Source of the DNA: Alphaproteobacteria bacterium
GTDB taxonomy: Bacteria; Pseudomonadota; Alphaproteobacteria; UBA8366; Aestuariispiraceae
Reading direction: 5' to 3'
DNA length: 36,268 nt
Assembly: GCA_006844765.1 (NCBI GenBank)
Contig: SPJV01000021.1
Coordinates: 1-36,268, forward strand
In this document: in pieces, positions 7,682 to 15,505 of the stretch
Layout: every line of letters starts with the position of its first letter
Position numbering within the stretch: the stretch's first letter is position 1
Notes under the pieces: generated by a model
What the model was told of the DNA's origin: nothing
Databases searched by the model: none
What the model saw: the letters and a program-made list of their open reading frames with translations, nothing else
Program-made: the position numbers and the translations under genes

Positions 7682-8863
7682 TTAGGCGGCGATCGCCGGG
7701 ACCGCGCGCCAGGCTGCGACGACCTTGGTTGCAGCGTCAGCGAGGGTGTCGGCGGTTTGGATGTTCAGACCGCTGTTTTCCAGAATCTTCTTGCCCTCTT
7801 CGACATTTGTGCCGGCAAGGCGAACGACCAAAGGCACCCCAATTTCGAGTTCCTTAACCGCCGCTACAACGCCTTCTGCGACCCAGTCACAGCGGTTGAT
7901 CCCGGCAAAGACATTGACCAGGACGGCCTGTACCGCGTCATCCGCCAGGACGGATTTGAAGGCTTTCACGACCCGTTCCGGGGAAGCCCCGCCGCCGATA
8001 TCCAGGAAATTTGCCGGCTCGCCGCCTTCCTGCAGGATCATGTCCATCGTTGCCATGGCAAGACCAGCGCCATTCACGATGCAGCCGATATTACCATCCA
8101 ACCCGACATAGCTAAGCCCACGATCGGCCGCATAAGTCTCGCGCGGATCCTCTTGCGATTTGTCTCGCAGTTCAGAGATTTGCGGGCGCCGGAACAAGGC
8201 GTTTTCATCAAAGCTCATCTTCGCATCAAGCGCGACCAAATCGCCATCACCGGTCACGACCAGGGGATTGATCTCCACCATTGTGGCGTCCATATCCCGG
8301 AACGCGCGGTAGCAGCCGAGCAGGATGCGGGTCGCCTGCCCCACCTGGCTAGGCTCCAGCCCAAGACCGAAGGCAATCTCGCGCGCGTGGAAGTCGCGCA
8401 TACCGGAGGCCGGATCAATGGAAAGCCGGATGATGGTGTCTGGCGCGTTCTCCGCTATTTCCTCGACTTCCATGCCGCCGGCGGCGGAGGCGACAATCAT
8501 GATCCGCTCAGATTTCCGGTCGAGCACGAAGCCCAGATAGATCTCTGTCGCGATATCGGTCGCTTGCTCGACATAGAGGCGATAAACCCCCTTCCCGCGC
8601 GCGCCGGTTTGATGGGTAACAAGACGCTTTCCAAGGAGAGAGTTCGCGGCGTCCCAAATCTCACGATCGGAGCTGCATATTTTGATGCCGCCGGCCTTAC
8701 CCCGCGCGCCGGAATGAATCTGCGCTTTTACCACCCATTTCGTACCGCCGATCTCTCGTGCGCGATAGGCCGCCTGTTCAGGGCTATAGGCCAAGCCGCC
8801 ACGCGGCACAGGAACACCGAATCCGGCAAGGATTTCTTTTGCCTGATACTCGTGAATGTCCAT
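7682..8863 (-). CDS. mtkA: Malate-CoA ligase (malate thiokinase) beta subunit
   Basis: 393 aa from ATG 8863, which follows a strong GGGAGAGGG site. The longer open frame to 9025 runs into sgaA and is not used. It has an ATP-grasp domain (MDIHEYQAKEILAGFGVPV, VKAQIHSGARGKAGG) and a flavodoxin-like ligase domain (IVNGAGLAMATMDM, FLDIGGGASPERV, VFAGINRCDWVAEG). The sequence follows methylotroph MtkA closely, for example NALFRR and RLAGTNVEEGKKIL. With mtkB (20 bases downstream) it forms the heteromer that activates malate to malyl-CoA, which malyl-CoA lyase splits into acetyl-CoA and glyoxylate. The lyase, PEP carboxylase and hydroxypyruvate reductase are not in this window. Confidence 0.88.
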   Translation of the reverse strand: MDIHEYQAKEILAGFGVPVPRGGLAYSPEQAAYRAREIGGTKWVVKAQIHSGARGKAGGIKICSSDREIWDAANSLLGKRLVTHQTGARGKGVYRLYVEQATDIATEIYLGFVLDRKSERIMIVASAAGGMEVEEIAENAPDTIIRLSIDPASGMRDFHAREIAFGLGLEPSQVGQATRILLGCYRAFRDMDATMVEINPLVVTGDGDLVALDAKMSFDENALFRRPQISELRDKSQEDPRETYAADRGLSYVGLDGNIGCIVNGAGLAMATMDMILQEGGEPANFLDIGGGASPERVVKAFKSVLADDAVQAVLVNVFAGINRCDWVAEGVVAAVKELEIGVPLVVRLAGTNVEEGKKILENSGLNIQTADTLADAATKVVAAWRAVPAIAA

Positions 8864-8930
8864 TGTTCCCTCTCCCAATAAGAACTCTGATCGGCGGCGG
8901 TTTCCCGTAACCGATAGAGACGTAATGAAA

Positions 8931-10118
8931 CTAGGCAGCCAAACGCAATTCGCTCTGCGCGCGGCTGTAGTGGCTGACAGCAGCACCAACGCCGCTGCCG
9001 GGGACGATGTCGACACCGGCATCAATCATGGCGAGTTCCGCCAAGCCCAAGCCTGTCAGGGCCAGTCCCTCATCCATATAACCGAGATGGCCGATCCGGA
9101 ACGCCTTGCCATCGAGACGCAGCAGCCCCTTGCCGAAAGAACAATTGTATCGGTTATAGGCGTTGAGGATAACAGCGTTTCCATCGATGCCTTCGGGCAG
9201 CATTACCGTGGTAACGGTATCGGACTGTATCTCCGGTCTTTTCGCGCAAGTTTGAAGGCCCCAAGCAGATACCGCGGCGCGGACGCCGCCGGCGATCCGT
9301 GTGTGGCGAGCGAAGATATTCTCCAGACCTTCTTCGAAGATCATGTTGAGTGCCTCCCGCAATCCCCGCAACATCACCGTCGCTGGGGTATAGGGGAAGA
9401 ACCCCTGGTCATTCAGCGGCGCATGCCAGTCGAAACTGAAATAGCTGCGCTTCAGCCCGGCTGTTTTAGAGGCCTCAAGCGCTTTCTGACTGACGGCAAT
9501 GATCCCAAGACCGGTCGGCAGCATGAACCCCTTCTGCGAACCCGTGACCGCAAGATCGACTCCCCAGTCATCCATGCGGAAATCGATGGACCCGATGGAG
9601 CTGACACCATCAACATAAAGCATCGCCGGATGGTCATGCGCATCGAGAAGACGGCGCACACCTGCAACGTCGGAGACAACGCCCGTCGTGGTTTCGTTTT
9701 GACAGACGAGGACCGCCTTAATCGCCTTGTCCTTATCTGCCGCGAGGTCTTCGGCCAGACGCTCCAGCGGGAAGGCGTCGCCCCATTCTTCATCATACTC
9801 AATGACTTCAAGCCCAAGGTCGCGGCTCATCTTCGCCCACAGCATGGAGAAGACACCGATAGAGCTGACAATGACCTTATCGCCCGGCGATAGCGTGTTC
9901 GACAGGGCCGCTTCCCAGGCGCCGGTTCCAGATGACGGGAAAATGAAAGCCCGCCCGGTTTCGGTCCGGAAGACTTTCTTCAGGTCTTCGAATAACGGGA
10001 GTGTCAGCTCAGGAAAATCAGGTGCACGGATATCTTCCATCGGGACGTTCATGGCCATACGGACCCGCTCGGGCACATTGGTGGGACCTGGGATGAAGAG
10101 ATGCTTGGCACCGGTCAT
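8931..10118 (-). CDS. sgaA: Serine-glyoxylate aminotransferase
   Basis: 395 aa, class V PLP-dependent aminotransferase, of the usual length for the family. It transfers the amino group of serine to glyoxylate, giving hydroxypyruvate and glycine, and so starts the serine cycle. Visible marks: the N-terminal LFIPGPTNVPERV, the PLP-phosphate turn SSGTGAWEAAL, the PLP-ring Asp in LYVDGVSSIG (D170) and the Schiff-base Lys in VTGSQKGF (K196). The ATG at 10118 has an AAGGAA site. It lies 67 bases before mtkA and about 100 bases after a 57-aa small ORF on the same strand. Serine-pyruvate or alanine-glyoxylate activity is an alternative within the family. Confidence 0.9.
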   Translation of the reverse strand: MTGAKHLFIPGPTNVPERVRMAMNVPMEDIRAPDFPELTLPLFEDLKKVFRTETGRAFIFPSSGTGAWEAALSNTLSPGDKVIVSSIGVFSMLWAKMSRDLGLEVIEYDEEWGDAFPLERLAEDLAADKDKAIKAVLVCQNETTTGVVSDVAGVRRLLDAHDHPAMLYVDGVSSIGSIDFRMDDWGVDLAVTGSQKGFMLPTGLGIIAVSQKALEASKTAGLKRSYFSFDWHAPLNDQGFFPYTPATVMLRGLREALNMIFEEGLENIFARHTRIAGGVRAAVSAWGLQTCAKRPEIQSDTVTTVMLPEGIDGNAVILNAYNRYNCSFGKGLLRLDGKAFRIGHLGYMDEGLALTGLGLAELAMIDAGVDIVPGSGVGAAVSHYSRAQSELRLAA

Positions 10119-10216
10119 AACTGAAATTCCTTTTGGCTGATGAGTTCCACCTGAAGCGCAGGTGGGTTTGGGGAAGACAGTGGCACGCGGCCACGTAGAA
10201 AAGAGTAAGGCTCGGT

Positions 10217-10390
10217 TCAGGCCTTGGGCTCACTATAGACAGCGTCTTCGACGGCACGCAGCGCGTCATGAAAGGCAAAGACGCTCTCTGCTTCGTCACG
10301 GCGGGGATGCGCTTTGACGAAGGGGTTCATCATGACCGTCGCGGCGTTTTGTTCATCGCGCGGGTTCCAGATTTCATAGAGTTCACTCAT
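10217..10390 (-). CDS. Small acidic protein, 57 aa, upstream of sgaA
   Basis: A short frame reading MSELYEIWNPRDEQN, then ATVMMNPFVKAHPRRDEAES and VFAFHDALRAVEDAVYSEPKA. The ATG at 10390 has a strong GGAGGGG ribosome site 7 bases upstream, and the gene sits between the leader RNA and sgaA in the same direction. It has no signal peptide or membrane segment and no known domain I recognise. The codon pattern matches its neighbours. The product is probably a cytoplasmic accessory or regulatory peptide of the serine-cycle operon, but that role is inferred only from position. Confidence 0.7.
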   Translation of the reverse strand: MSELYEIWNPRDEQNAATVMMNPFVKAHPRRDEAESVFAFHDALRAVEDAVYSEPKA

Positions 10391-10427
10391 ATCAATCCCC
10401 CTCCGGTCATGTGATCAAATAGGATAA

Positions 10428-10502
10428 GTGCGGACGGGGCCCCGGAGGCTCTCTCTCACCGGATCGGATGATCGCGTCTCAAGAGAACCAACCCGTCCGC
10501 AC
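10428..10502 (-). promoter_or_regulatory. Structured 5' leader RNA element ahead of the sgaA operon
   Basis: Read on the minus strand, three nested stems form. An outer perfect 11-bp stem GUGCGGACGGG (10502-10492) pairs with CCCGUCCGCAC (10438-10428). A middle stem GGUUCUCU pairs with AGAGAGCC with one G-U pair. An inner GAUC-AUCC-GAUC hairpin closes it. The outer stem ends about 25 bases before the ribosome site of the 57-aa ORF. No U-run follows, so it does not look like a plain terminator. It could be a riboswitch-like, protein-bound or processing element. It matches no RNA family I know. Confidence 0.45.
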
Positions 10503-10603
10503 GACTATGGTTTTTTCATGCTTTGTGATTTGTCGGAACACCCCAGCGGGCGGGGTTGAAAACTCTATTGGCTAGGCTGGGCCCTACCCGGGCGGGTAGG
10601 TCG

Positions 10604-11221
10604 TCAATCGCTGTTGCGGTTTGCCATGTACAAGGCGACCGCCATTGCCCGGTTCCGGACATCGAGTTTTTCGTAGAGGTTCTTCAGGTGAAACTTCACC
10701 GTGTTTTCGGAAATTCCGATCCGGTTGGCGATTTGCTGATTGGTCCAACCACTTGCCAAGGCTGACAGGAGCTCTCGCTCCCGCGAGGTCAATTCGGATA
10801 GCGGATCCTCATGCAAAGTCGTCACATCGACATAGGGGAAGCTCATGCGACCCAAGGAGACTGTATAGATCACGTCGAGTAAGACTTCGGGCGGATCGCT
10901 TTTCGAACAAAAGCCATAACCGCCATATTTCATCACAAGCCTGGGCGTGTCCGGATTGCGGGAGCCAGTGTAGATGACCATCCGGGCAATCGACTCCATG
11001 GCCTTCAACTGCCGCATGACCTCACCGCCATCCATATCCGGCAATAGCCACCCGATCACGCCGACATCGAACGAGCTGGATGCCGCCTGTTCAACAAAAC
11101 CGGCACCGGTATTCAAAGCAGCGACAAGCTCGAAGCGTGGATCATCGTCCACAATCGCCTCAAGCCCTTTTAAAACAAGGGGATTTTTGTCCGCGATGAG
11201 TAGTCGCGCCGGACCCGACAT
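10604..11221 (-). CDS. LuxR/NarL-type response regulator with degenerate receiver
   Basis: 205 aa from ATG 11221; the frame extends to 11272 but the homology starts at MSGPARLLIADKN. The receiver domain (about 5-120) keeps one acidic-pocket Asp (D11), the switch Thr (T85) and the conserved Lys (K107), but the phospho-acceptor position is Gly (G57 in FDVGVIGWLLPDMDG) and the second pocket acid is Lys (K12). The C-terminal LuxR HTH (about 142-205) is intact: ELTSREREL, NQQIANRIGISENTVKFHLKNLYEKLDV. It probably binds DNA without phosphorylation, or responds to a ligand or partner. No kinase is adjacent. It precedes the serine-cycle operon on the same strand, so it may regulate it (inference). 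Confidence 0.85.
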   Translation of the reverse strand: MSGPARLLIADKNPLVLKGLEAIVDDDPRFELVAALNTGAGFVEQAASSSFDVGVIGWLLPDMDGGEVMRQLKAMESIARMVIYTGSRNPDTPRLVMKYGGYGFCSKSDPPEVLLDVIYTVSLGRMSFPYVDVTTLHEDPLSELTSRERELLSALASGWTNQQIANRIGISENTVKFHLKNLYEKLDVRNRAMAVALYMANRNSD

Positions 11222-11422
11222 GTTTAAGAACCCTTTACCCACTGGATGGTGGCTCGGGGACACGCACACCACCCACGCCCAACGGGAAGGCGTGTTTCTA
11301 GCCGGTCTGGGGAGGTTCGACTTTTATAATGACGACATAGCGGGACCGATTACCGACGCATTCCAATCATTTACGTCAACAATCAGGATACACCTGAAAA
11401 GGCGTAATGGCCCGCCACCTCA

Positions 11423-12556
11423 TCAACCCTTAGGGAAGTAATCCTCGCAATCGCCATCGCGATAGACATCGGTCGTGGCGCAATGCAGTGCACCGCCGAA
11501 GGGATAGGCATCCCGGAACGGCACCGGTAAAACCTCAAAACCCAGTTTATCAAACTGTTCCATCTGGGCGGTTTCGGTTTCTTCAACGCAGACGGTTTTC
11601 GGATCGACCATCAGAATATTCATCGACAGCCAGACGGAAGAATAACACAGCGGTGGCGGGGAATTATGCATCGGCCGGGCAGCGTCGATGATCTCCCAAT
11701 CGTTGCGATGGAAAAAGGCACGCTGTTCATCCGGCAAGCGGCGCTCCGGATTGTTAAGGATCAGGCCGGGACGCAATGGTGTGAATGTCGCATCGATATG
11801 GATCGGATAGGCATCCCCCGGGAAGTCGACCGCATGAACCCGATGGTTGGGGAAATGGCGGGAGAGCCAATCGATCCCCTTCAAATTTGTTGTGAACCCG
11901 TGTTGAACCACAAGATCACGACCGAAGCGCAAAACATCGGCAGCATCAAAAAGCGGTTCTTCTTCCGTCGTCAGAAAATCCTTGGCCGCGACCATGCGCA
12001 GGCGTTCTTCCATGGTGATATCGTCGGAGAGATAGTCTTTCTTGTAAGACGCGTCCGTCAGACGTGGTTTCGGCGCTGCTTCATGTCGCATATTCGGATC
12101 TTGCTCGTAATACGCCTTTAGCAAGGGCCGGTAGCAGAGATATTCGAACCACCGGGACCGATAGGACATGGTGGCTTCCAGCATCTCATTCCCGACGGTC
12201 AGGATGACATCGCGCGGCGGCATACAGCCGAACATCGATCCGGTTTCCCAGTCAGGGGTTGCGATGGCCTGACTGAAGTTTAGCGGTGTCGGACGATCAA
12301 CCTTAACCCCACGTTCTTCGAGAACGCGCGCTAGATTATCAAGTTGCGCATTCGCCTTCTCGACCGTTTCCGCCGGGCGCGGTCCGTGCATGCCGCGCAT
12401 GTCACTGTCCGTCGGGATCTTTGGCTCGCTGGCTGGCTCTGATGGGGGAATACAGCACCCATCAGCGACCCCCACGATCACATGGCGAAGAGTATCCCAC
12501 TCATTCCAGCTGTTAACGATTTTCTGGGATGCCGTAGGGCTCTCGGATCCGGTCAT
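11423..12556 (-). CDS. Glycine amidinotransferase (AGAT)-like enzyme
   Basis: 377 aa, start ATG 12556 with a GGAGTG site. Family knowledge: L-arginine:glycine amidinotransferases move the amidino group of arginine to glycine, giving guanidinoacetate and ornithine. Recognised by close likeness to the animal GATM layout: NEWDTLRHVIVG, VGNEMLEATMSYRSRWFEY, FDAADVLRFGRD (Asp 204/207), HIDATFTPLRPG (H253) and the catalytic Cys in GGALHCATTD (C359). All catalytic residues are present. In bacteria, relatives also use inosamine, lysine or other amines, so glycine as acceptor is not certain. Its position upstream of genes that make and use glycine and glyoxylate is suggestive. A paired palindrome lies just upstream of its start. 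Confidence 0.85.
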   Translation of the reverse strand: MTGSESPTASQKIVNSWNEWDTLRHVIVGVADGCCIPPSEPASEPKIPTDSDMRGMHGPRPAETVEKANAQLDNLARVLEERGVKVDRPTPLNFSQAIATPDWETGSMFGCMPPRDVILTVGNEMLEATMSYRSRWFEYLCYRPLLKAYYEQDPNMRHEAAPKPRLTDASYKKDYLSDDITMEERLRMVAAKDFLTTEEEPLFDAADVLRFGRDLVVQHGFTTNLKGIDWLSRHFPNHRVHAVDFPGDAYPIHIDATFTPLRPGLILNNPERRLPDEQRAFFHRNDWEIIDAARPMHNSPPPLCYSSVWLSMNILMVDPKTVCVEETETAQMEQFDKLGFEVLPVPFRDAYPFGGALHCATTDVYRDGDCEDYFPKG

Positions 12557-12570
12557 TTTGAATCACTCCA

Positions 12571-12600
12571 TCTTATAACCACCCAACAGCGCTTATAAGA
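12571..12600. promoter_or_regulatory. Paired CTTATAAG palindromes upstream of the amidinotransferase gene
   Basis: TCTTATAA (12571-12578) and TTATAAGA (12593-12600) form an 8-bp inverted repeat. Each arm also lies in its own near-palindrome (CTTATAAC and CTTATAAG), with centres about two helical turns apart. The proximal copy lies a few bases upstream of the ribosome site on the minus strand. This arrangement fits an operator for a tetrameric or paired dimeric regulator. The AT-rich core could also hold a -10 element. Confidence 0.4.
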
Positions 12601-12695
12601 CCATAGTGGGGAGGATAGAAAGCAAATTGAAACTGATCCGGCGACGCATGACGGTTTACCGGTACCGCGCCGCAACCGGTTGCATCTTCGATGCC

Positions 12696-14129
12696 CTAGC
12701 GGTTTCCGACGTTAACCTGGCGCTTAATATCAAACACCGTTTCCGGCTCGGCATCTTCGCTGATTGGGGCTTTGAAGTACTTAAAGTGCGCCGTGTAGGT
12801 GCCTGGATTGAGAGGACCTTCTTCCGTTTTTCGACCAGCTTTGATTAACTTGGTCGCCGCTGGCGCATCAAACTGTCCGATCGCGGTATGGAATACCTCG
12901 CCATCCGGCCCTGTGACGAGAATTGAATAGCTATCCCCGTCGTGCACACCTGCCATATAGGCACTGAACCAAAGCTGTTTCGCGCGCGGGGAGACGGCTT
13001 CGTAATCGAACAAATCATATTCGGCTGCCGCACGTGTCAATTCACGCCGAGAGAAACCGATACGCAGAATGAGCGTGCGGGAATATGACAGTTCAGCCGC
13101 AACAACCGGCAGCCAGAGATTGGCCGCTGTTCCCAAGCCGCATTCGGTTGCGACCGTCCGCCCACTGAACGGATCGATTGTTTGCCGCCCTTTCAGCACT
13201 TCCAACTGAACCGCGGGGGTAATCGTTAAACCAGACATGCCGAGCGCCGCTATTGGTTCTCCACGGGCAACAAACTGACCTTCCGTCACAAGAGCGCTGC
13301 CCCGCTTCAAATGACTGTAAATGGTTTTGTAGTCATCCTGATGCTGGATCACGATGGTGTTTCCGCGTTCCAGCCCCCGAACCCCTTCTTTACCAAAAAG
13401 GCCGTAATGGGCATCCGGCAGGCCATCGCGAATCTTAATAACTTTACCAGGGGCCGCCGCAATAACAGCGACGCCTCGTTCCATATCCCGATACGACGGA
13501 ACCCTGAAATCGACTCCCTTATGGCCGTTGAATGCCAAGGGTCCACAAGCATAATCCGAGAATCCGGGGCCAGGATCAGAGTCAGCATAGTATTGGATGA
13601 AACAGTTTTTACCGTACTCACAGTCAAGCGGCAGACTGAGCTTGAAAGGGCCTTCCGGCAAACCGGCCTCTGGGCCAGAGCCTGATGGAGCAACTGTAAG
13701 GCTTGAACCCTCAGAACCGCCTGCCCCAGCTTCTGCTACCTGATTTGCTTCAGGAGTAGATGAATCAGAAGCAGATGAATCAGCCTGCCCCGTGGCGCCA
13801 ATTGAAGGCGCCGTCGATGAGGTTTCCTCTTGTGCCAGCACGGAGTCACCCGGCCGCATTGCATCATCATGACTGTCTTCAGAGGAACTGCCGAGGTTAG
13901 GTTCGCTCGATATTGAGGGTTGGCCGAGCGTGACATCCGACGTGACTTCTGGCACGGGCAAGCCGTTAGTGCGCCGATCATCCTTGGCAAGAAAGTCCAA
14001 GTCAAATGGCAGCATTGACGCCACTTCGTCGCCGACGAGATCGGCAACGCGTCCTCCTGCCGCAATATATGTAAGCAAACCGACGCCGGTTGCGAAAATT
14101 ATAAGAAGGATGGCAACAAAAGACCTCAC
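12696..14129 (-). CDS. Membrane-anchored M23/LytM-like protein with incomplete zinc site
   Basis: 477 aa, start GTG 14129 overlapping the RNase D stop (GTGA), with a GGAGGAGAAGG site. An N-terminal hydrophobic anchor (about 4-24) is followed by a long Ser/Glu/Ala-rich low-complexity linker (about 60-160), a LytM fold (about 195-330) and a C-terminal beta domain (about 340-477). The LytM part keeps HKGVD (H203, D207) and YSHL (H273), but the HxH motif that should supply the second catalytic His and the last zinc ligand reads AVQ (306-308, in TPAVQLEV). It is therefore probably not a working endopeptidase and may act as a cell-wall binding or activator protein, as EnvC/NlpD do. Confidence 0.8.
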   Translation of the reverse strand: MRSFVAILLIIFATGVGLLTYIAAGGRVADLVGDEVASMLPFDLDFLAKDDRRTNGLPVPEVTSDVTLGQPSISSEPNLGSSSEDSHDDAMRPGDSVLAQEETSSTAPSIGATGQADSSASDSSTPEANQVAEAGAGGSEGSSLTVAPSGSGPEAGLPEGPFKLSLPLDCEYGKNCFIQYYADSDPGPGFSDYACGPLAFNGHKGVDFRVPSYRDMERGVAVIAAAPGKVIKIRDGLPDAHYGLFGKEGVRGLERGNTIVIQHQDDYKTIYSHLKRGSALVTEGQFVARGEPIAALGMSGLTITPAVQLEVLKGRQTIDPFSGRTVATECGLGTAANLWLPVVAAELSYSRTLILRIGFSRRELTRAAAEYDLFDYEAVSPRAKQLWFSAYMAGVHDGDSYSILVTGPDGEVFHTAIGQFDAPAATKLIKAGRKTEEGPLNPGTYTAHFKYFKAPISEDAEPETVFDIKRQVNVGNR

Positions 14130-15382
14130 GCCTTCTCCTCCGCATTATTTTTATTGTCCCCACCATTAGAGGACACTAGCTGCCCGTCCTGATCAAGCTT
14201 TATCAATCGGACAGATTTCCCTGAAACGGACAATGCGATCCGCCCATGTTTCAGGTCGACCGCCTCTGCGCCAAACATCTCCCGGCGCCAGCCACGATTT
14301 GCTGCGATATCCGCTTCGTCATCCGCAGCAAGCCGCTCAAGGTCTTCCGCATTCGCGACGAGGCGACTGGCGACACCGGCCTCATCGCAGCGATGCTTCA
14401 GCAGGACCTTTAAGAGATCGGTGATCGCACCAAGTCCAGTCGGTGGTGGGGACGGACGGCGTTCCCGTTGCTTTTCGACCGGCGCGTTCAGCCCGGCTTC
14501 AACCGCTTCCAAAAGACCGCGTCCTATTTTCCCATTGGCGAAGCCATTCGACACGCCCCGGATACGCTCTAGATCGCGCGCATTGCGTGGGGCCGAATTT
14601 GCCACTTCCAACAAGCTTTCATCTTTCAGGATACGACCGCGCGGCAGGTCCCGATCCTGCGCTTCCTGTTCGCGCCACGCTGCGATCGTCTTCAAGACAG
14701 CGAGAAGGCGCGGTTTCGGATTGCGTGCCTTGATGCGGCGCCACGCATTTTTCGGATCGTTCCGATAGGTATCCGTCGCCGTCAGGATTGCCATTTCTTC
14801 CTGCAACCATCCAGCACGACCATTTTTGTCGAGCCTTGCTGCGACCTTTCGGTAGACGTCACGCAAATGCGTGACATCCGACAACGCGTAGGACCGTTGG
14901 CGTTCGGTGAGCGGGCGTGCTGCCCAATCGGTGAAGCGAGAGCCCTTGTCTACCTCGCGCCCAAGAAGCTTTCGGACGATGCCTTCATAGCCGATCTGAT
15001 CGCCCAACCCGCAAACCATGGCAGCGACTTGGGTGTCGAATACCGGCTCCGGAACCTCGCCTGTCAGGTGATAGAAAATCTCCAAATCTTGCCGGGCGGC
15101 ATGGAAGACCTTCAGAATAGATTTATCGGCGAGTAGATCAAACAAGGGCTGCAGATCGATATCAGGCGCCAGAGTGTCAATGATCCCTTCTGGACCATCC
15201 TCTCCCGCCTCATCGCCCCCCTCATCGCCCGGTACCGGACCAGCCAACTGCACGAGACAAAGCTGCGGCCAATAGGTTTTCTCGCGAATAAACTCTGTGT
15301 CTACGGTGACAAATGCACCCTTTGACAGGTCCTCGCAAAGTGACGCCAGACGCGCCGTATCCGTGATCGGTTCTAAAGACAT
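14126..15382 (-). CDS. rnd: Ribonuclease D
   Basis: 418 aa. 3'-5' exoribonuclease that trims tRNA and other small RNA 3' ends. The DEDDy exonuclease core (about 1-200) is complete: VDTEF (Exo I, D and E), HAARQDLE (Exo II) and YALSDVTHLRDVY (Exo III, Tyr and Asp). An acidic insert GDEGGDEAGEDGPEG sits within the N-terminal part, between Exo I and Exo II, and is unusual. HRDC-type helices follow (LLAVLKTIAAWREQEAQ at about 230). The next gene, the M23-like protein, overlaps by GTGA and is coupled. A perfect hairpin sits 3 bases upstream of the start codon. Location near aspS is common in alphaproteobacteria, though here nhaA and a small HTH gene lie between. Confidence 0.93.
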   Translation of the reverse strand: MSLEPITDTARLASLCEDLSKGAFVTVDTEFIREKTYWPQLCLVQLAGPVPGDEGGDEAGEDGPEGIIDTLAPDIDLQPLFDLLADKSILKVFHAARQDLEIFYHLTGEVPEPVFDTQVAAMVCGLGDQIGYEGIVRKLLGREVDKGSRFTDWAARPLTERQRSYALSDVTHLRDVYRKVAARLDKNGRAGWLQEEMAILTATDTYRNDPKNAWRRIKARNPKPRLLAVLKTIAAWREQEAQDRDLPRGRILKDESLLEVANSAPRNARDLERIRGVSNGFANGKIGRGLLEAVEAGLNAPVEKQRERRPSPPPTGLGAITDLLKVLLKHRCDEAGVASRLVANAEDLERLAADDEADIAANRGWRREMFGAEAVDLKHGRIALSVSGKSVRLIKLDQDGQLVSSNGGDNKNNAEEKA

Positions 15383-15385
15383 GGT

Positions 15386-15408
15386 GGAGAGTCTTTACGC
15401 GACTCTCC
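15386..15408 (-). promoter_or_regulatory. Perfect hairpin abutting the rnd start codon
   Basis: On the minus strand GGAGAGUC (15408-15401) pairs with GACUCUCC (15393-15386) around a 7-base loop GCGUAAA, only three bases before AUG. The only purine-rich Shine-Dalgarno-like run near the start (GGGGAGAG) is inside the 5' arm, so the stem would hide or displace the ribosome site. No U-run follows, so it is unlikely to be a terminator. Confidence 0.5.
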
Positions 15409-15505
15409 CCAATTCGAAAAGCGGGGAATATTCCTCCCTATAGAGATACCGCCATAACGCCGGAACGCCCAACGCAAAAAACAACATCAGTGATGAAACC
15501 CGGTG

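Noticed and set aside
6763..8863. Assignment as succinyl-CoA synthetase (sucCD)
   Set aside because: Sequence features and the sgaA neighbour favour malate-CoA ligase; no sucAB, mdh or other TCA gene is adjacent. Kept only as an alternative.
7613..9893. Two long plus-strand open frames opposite mtkA and sgaA
   Set aside because: Both are antisense to clearly recognised enzymes and show no motif of their own.
10583..10600. CCTACCCGGGCGGGTAGG hairpin just after the LuxR-type gene as a terminator
   Set aside because: No U-run follows on the minus strand. It might slow RNA polymerase or protect the 3' end, but it is not a supported intrinsic terminator.
11274..11294. CACGCC/GGCGTG hairpin with TTT on the plus strand as a terminator
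   Set aside because: No plus-strand gene ends upstream of it, and the T-run is short.
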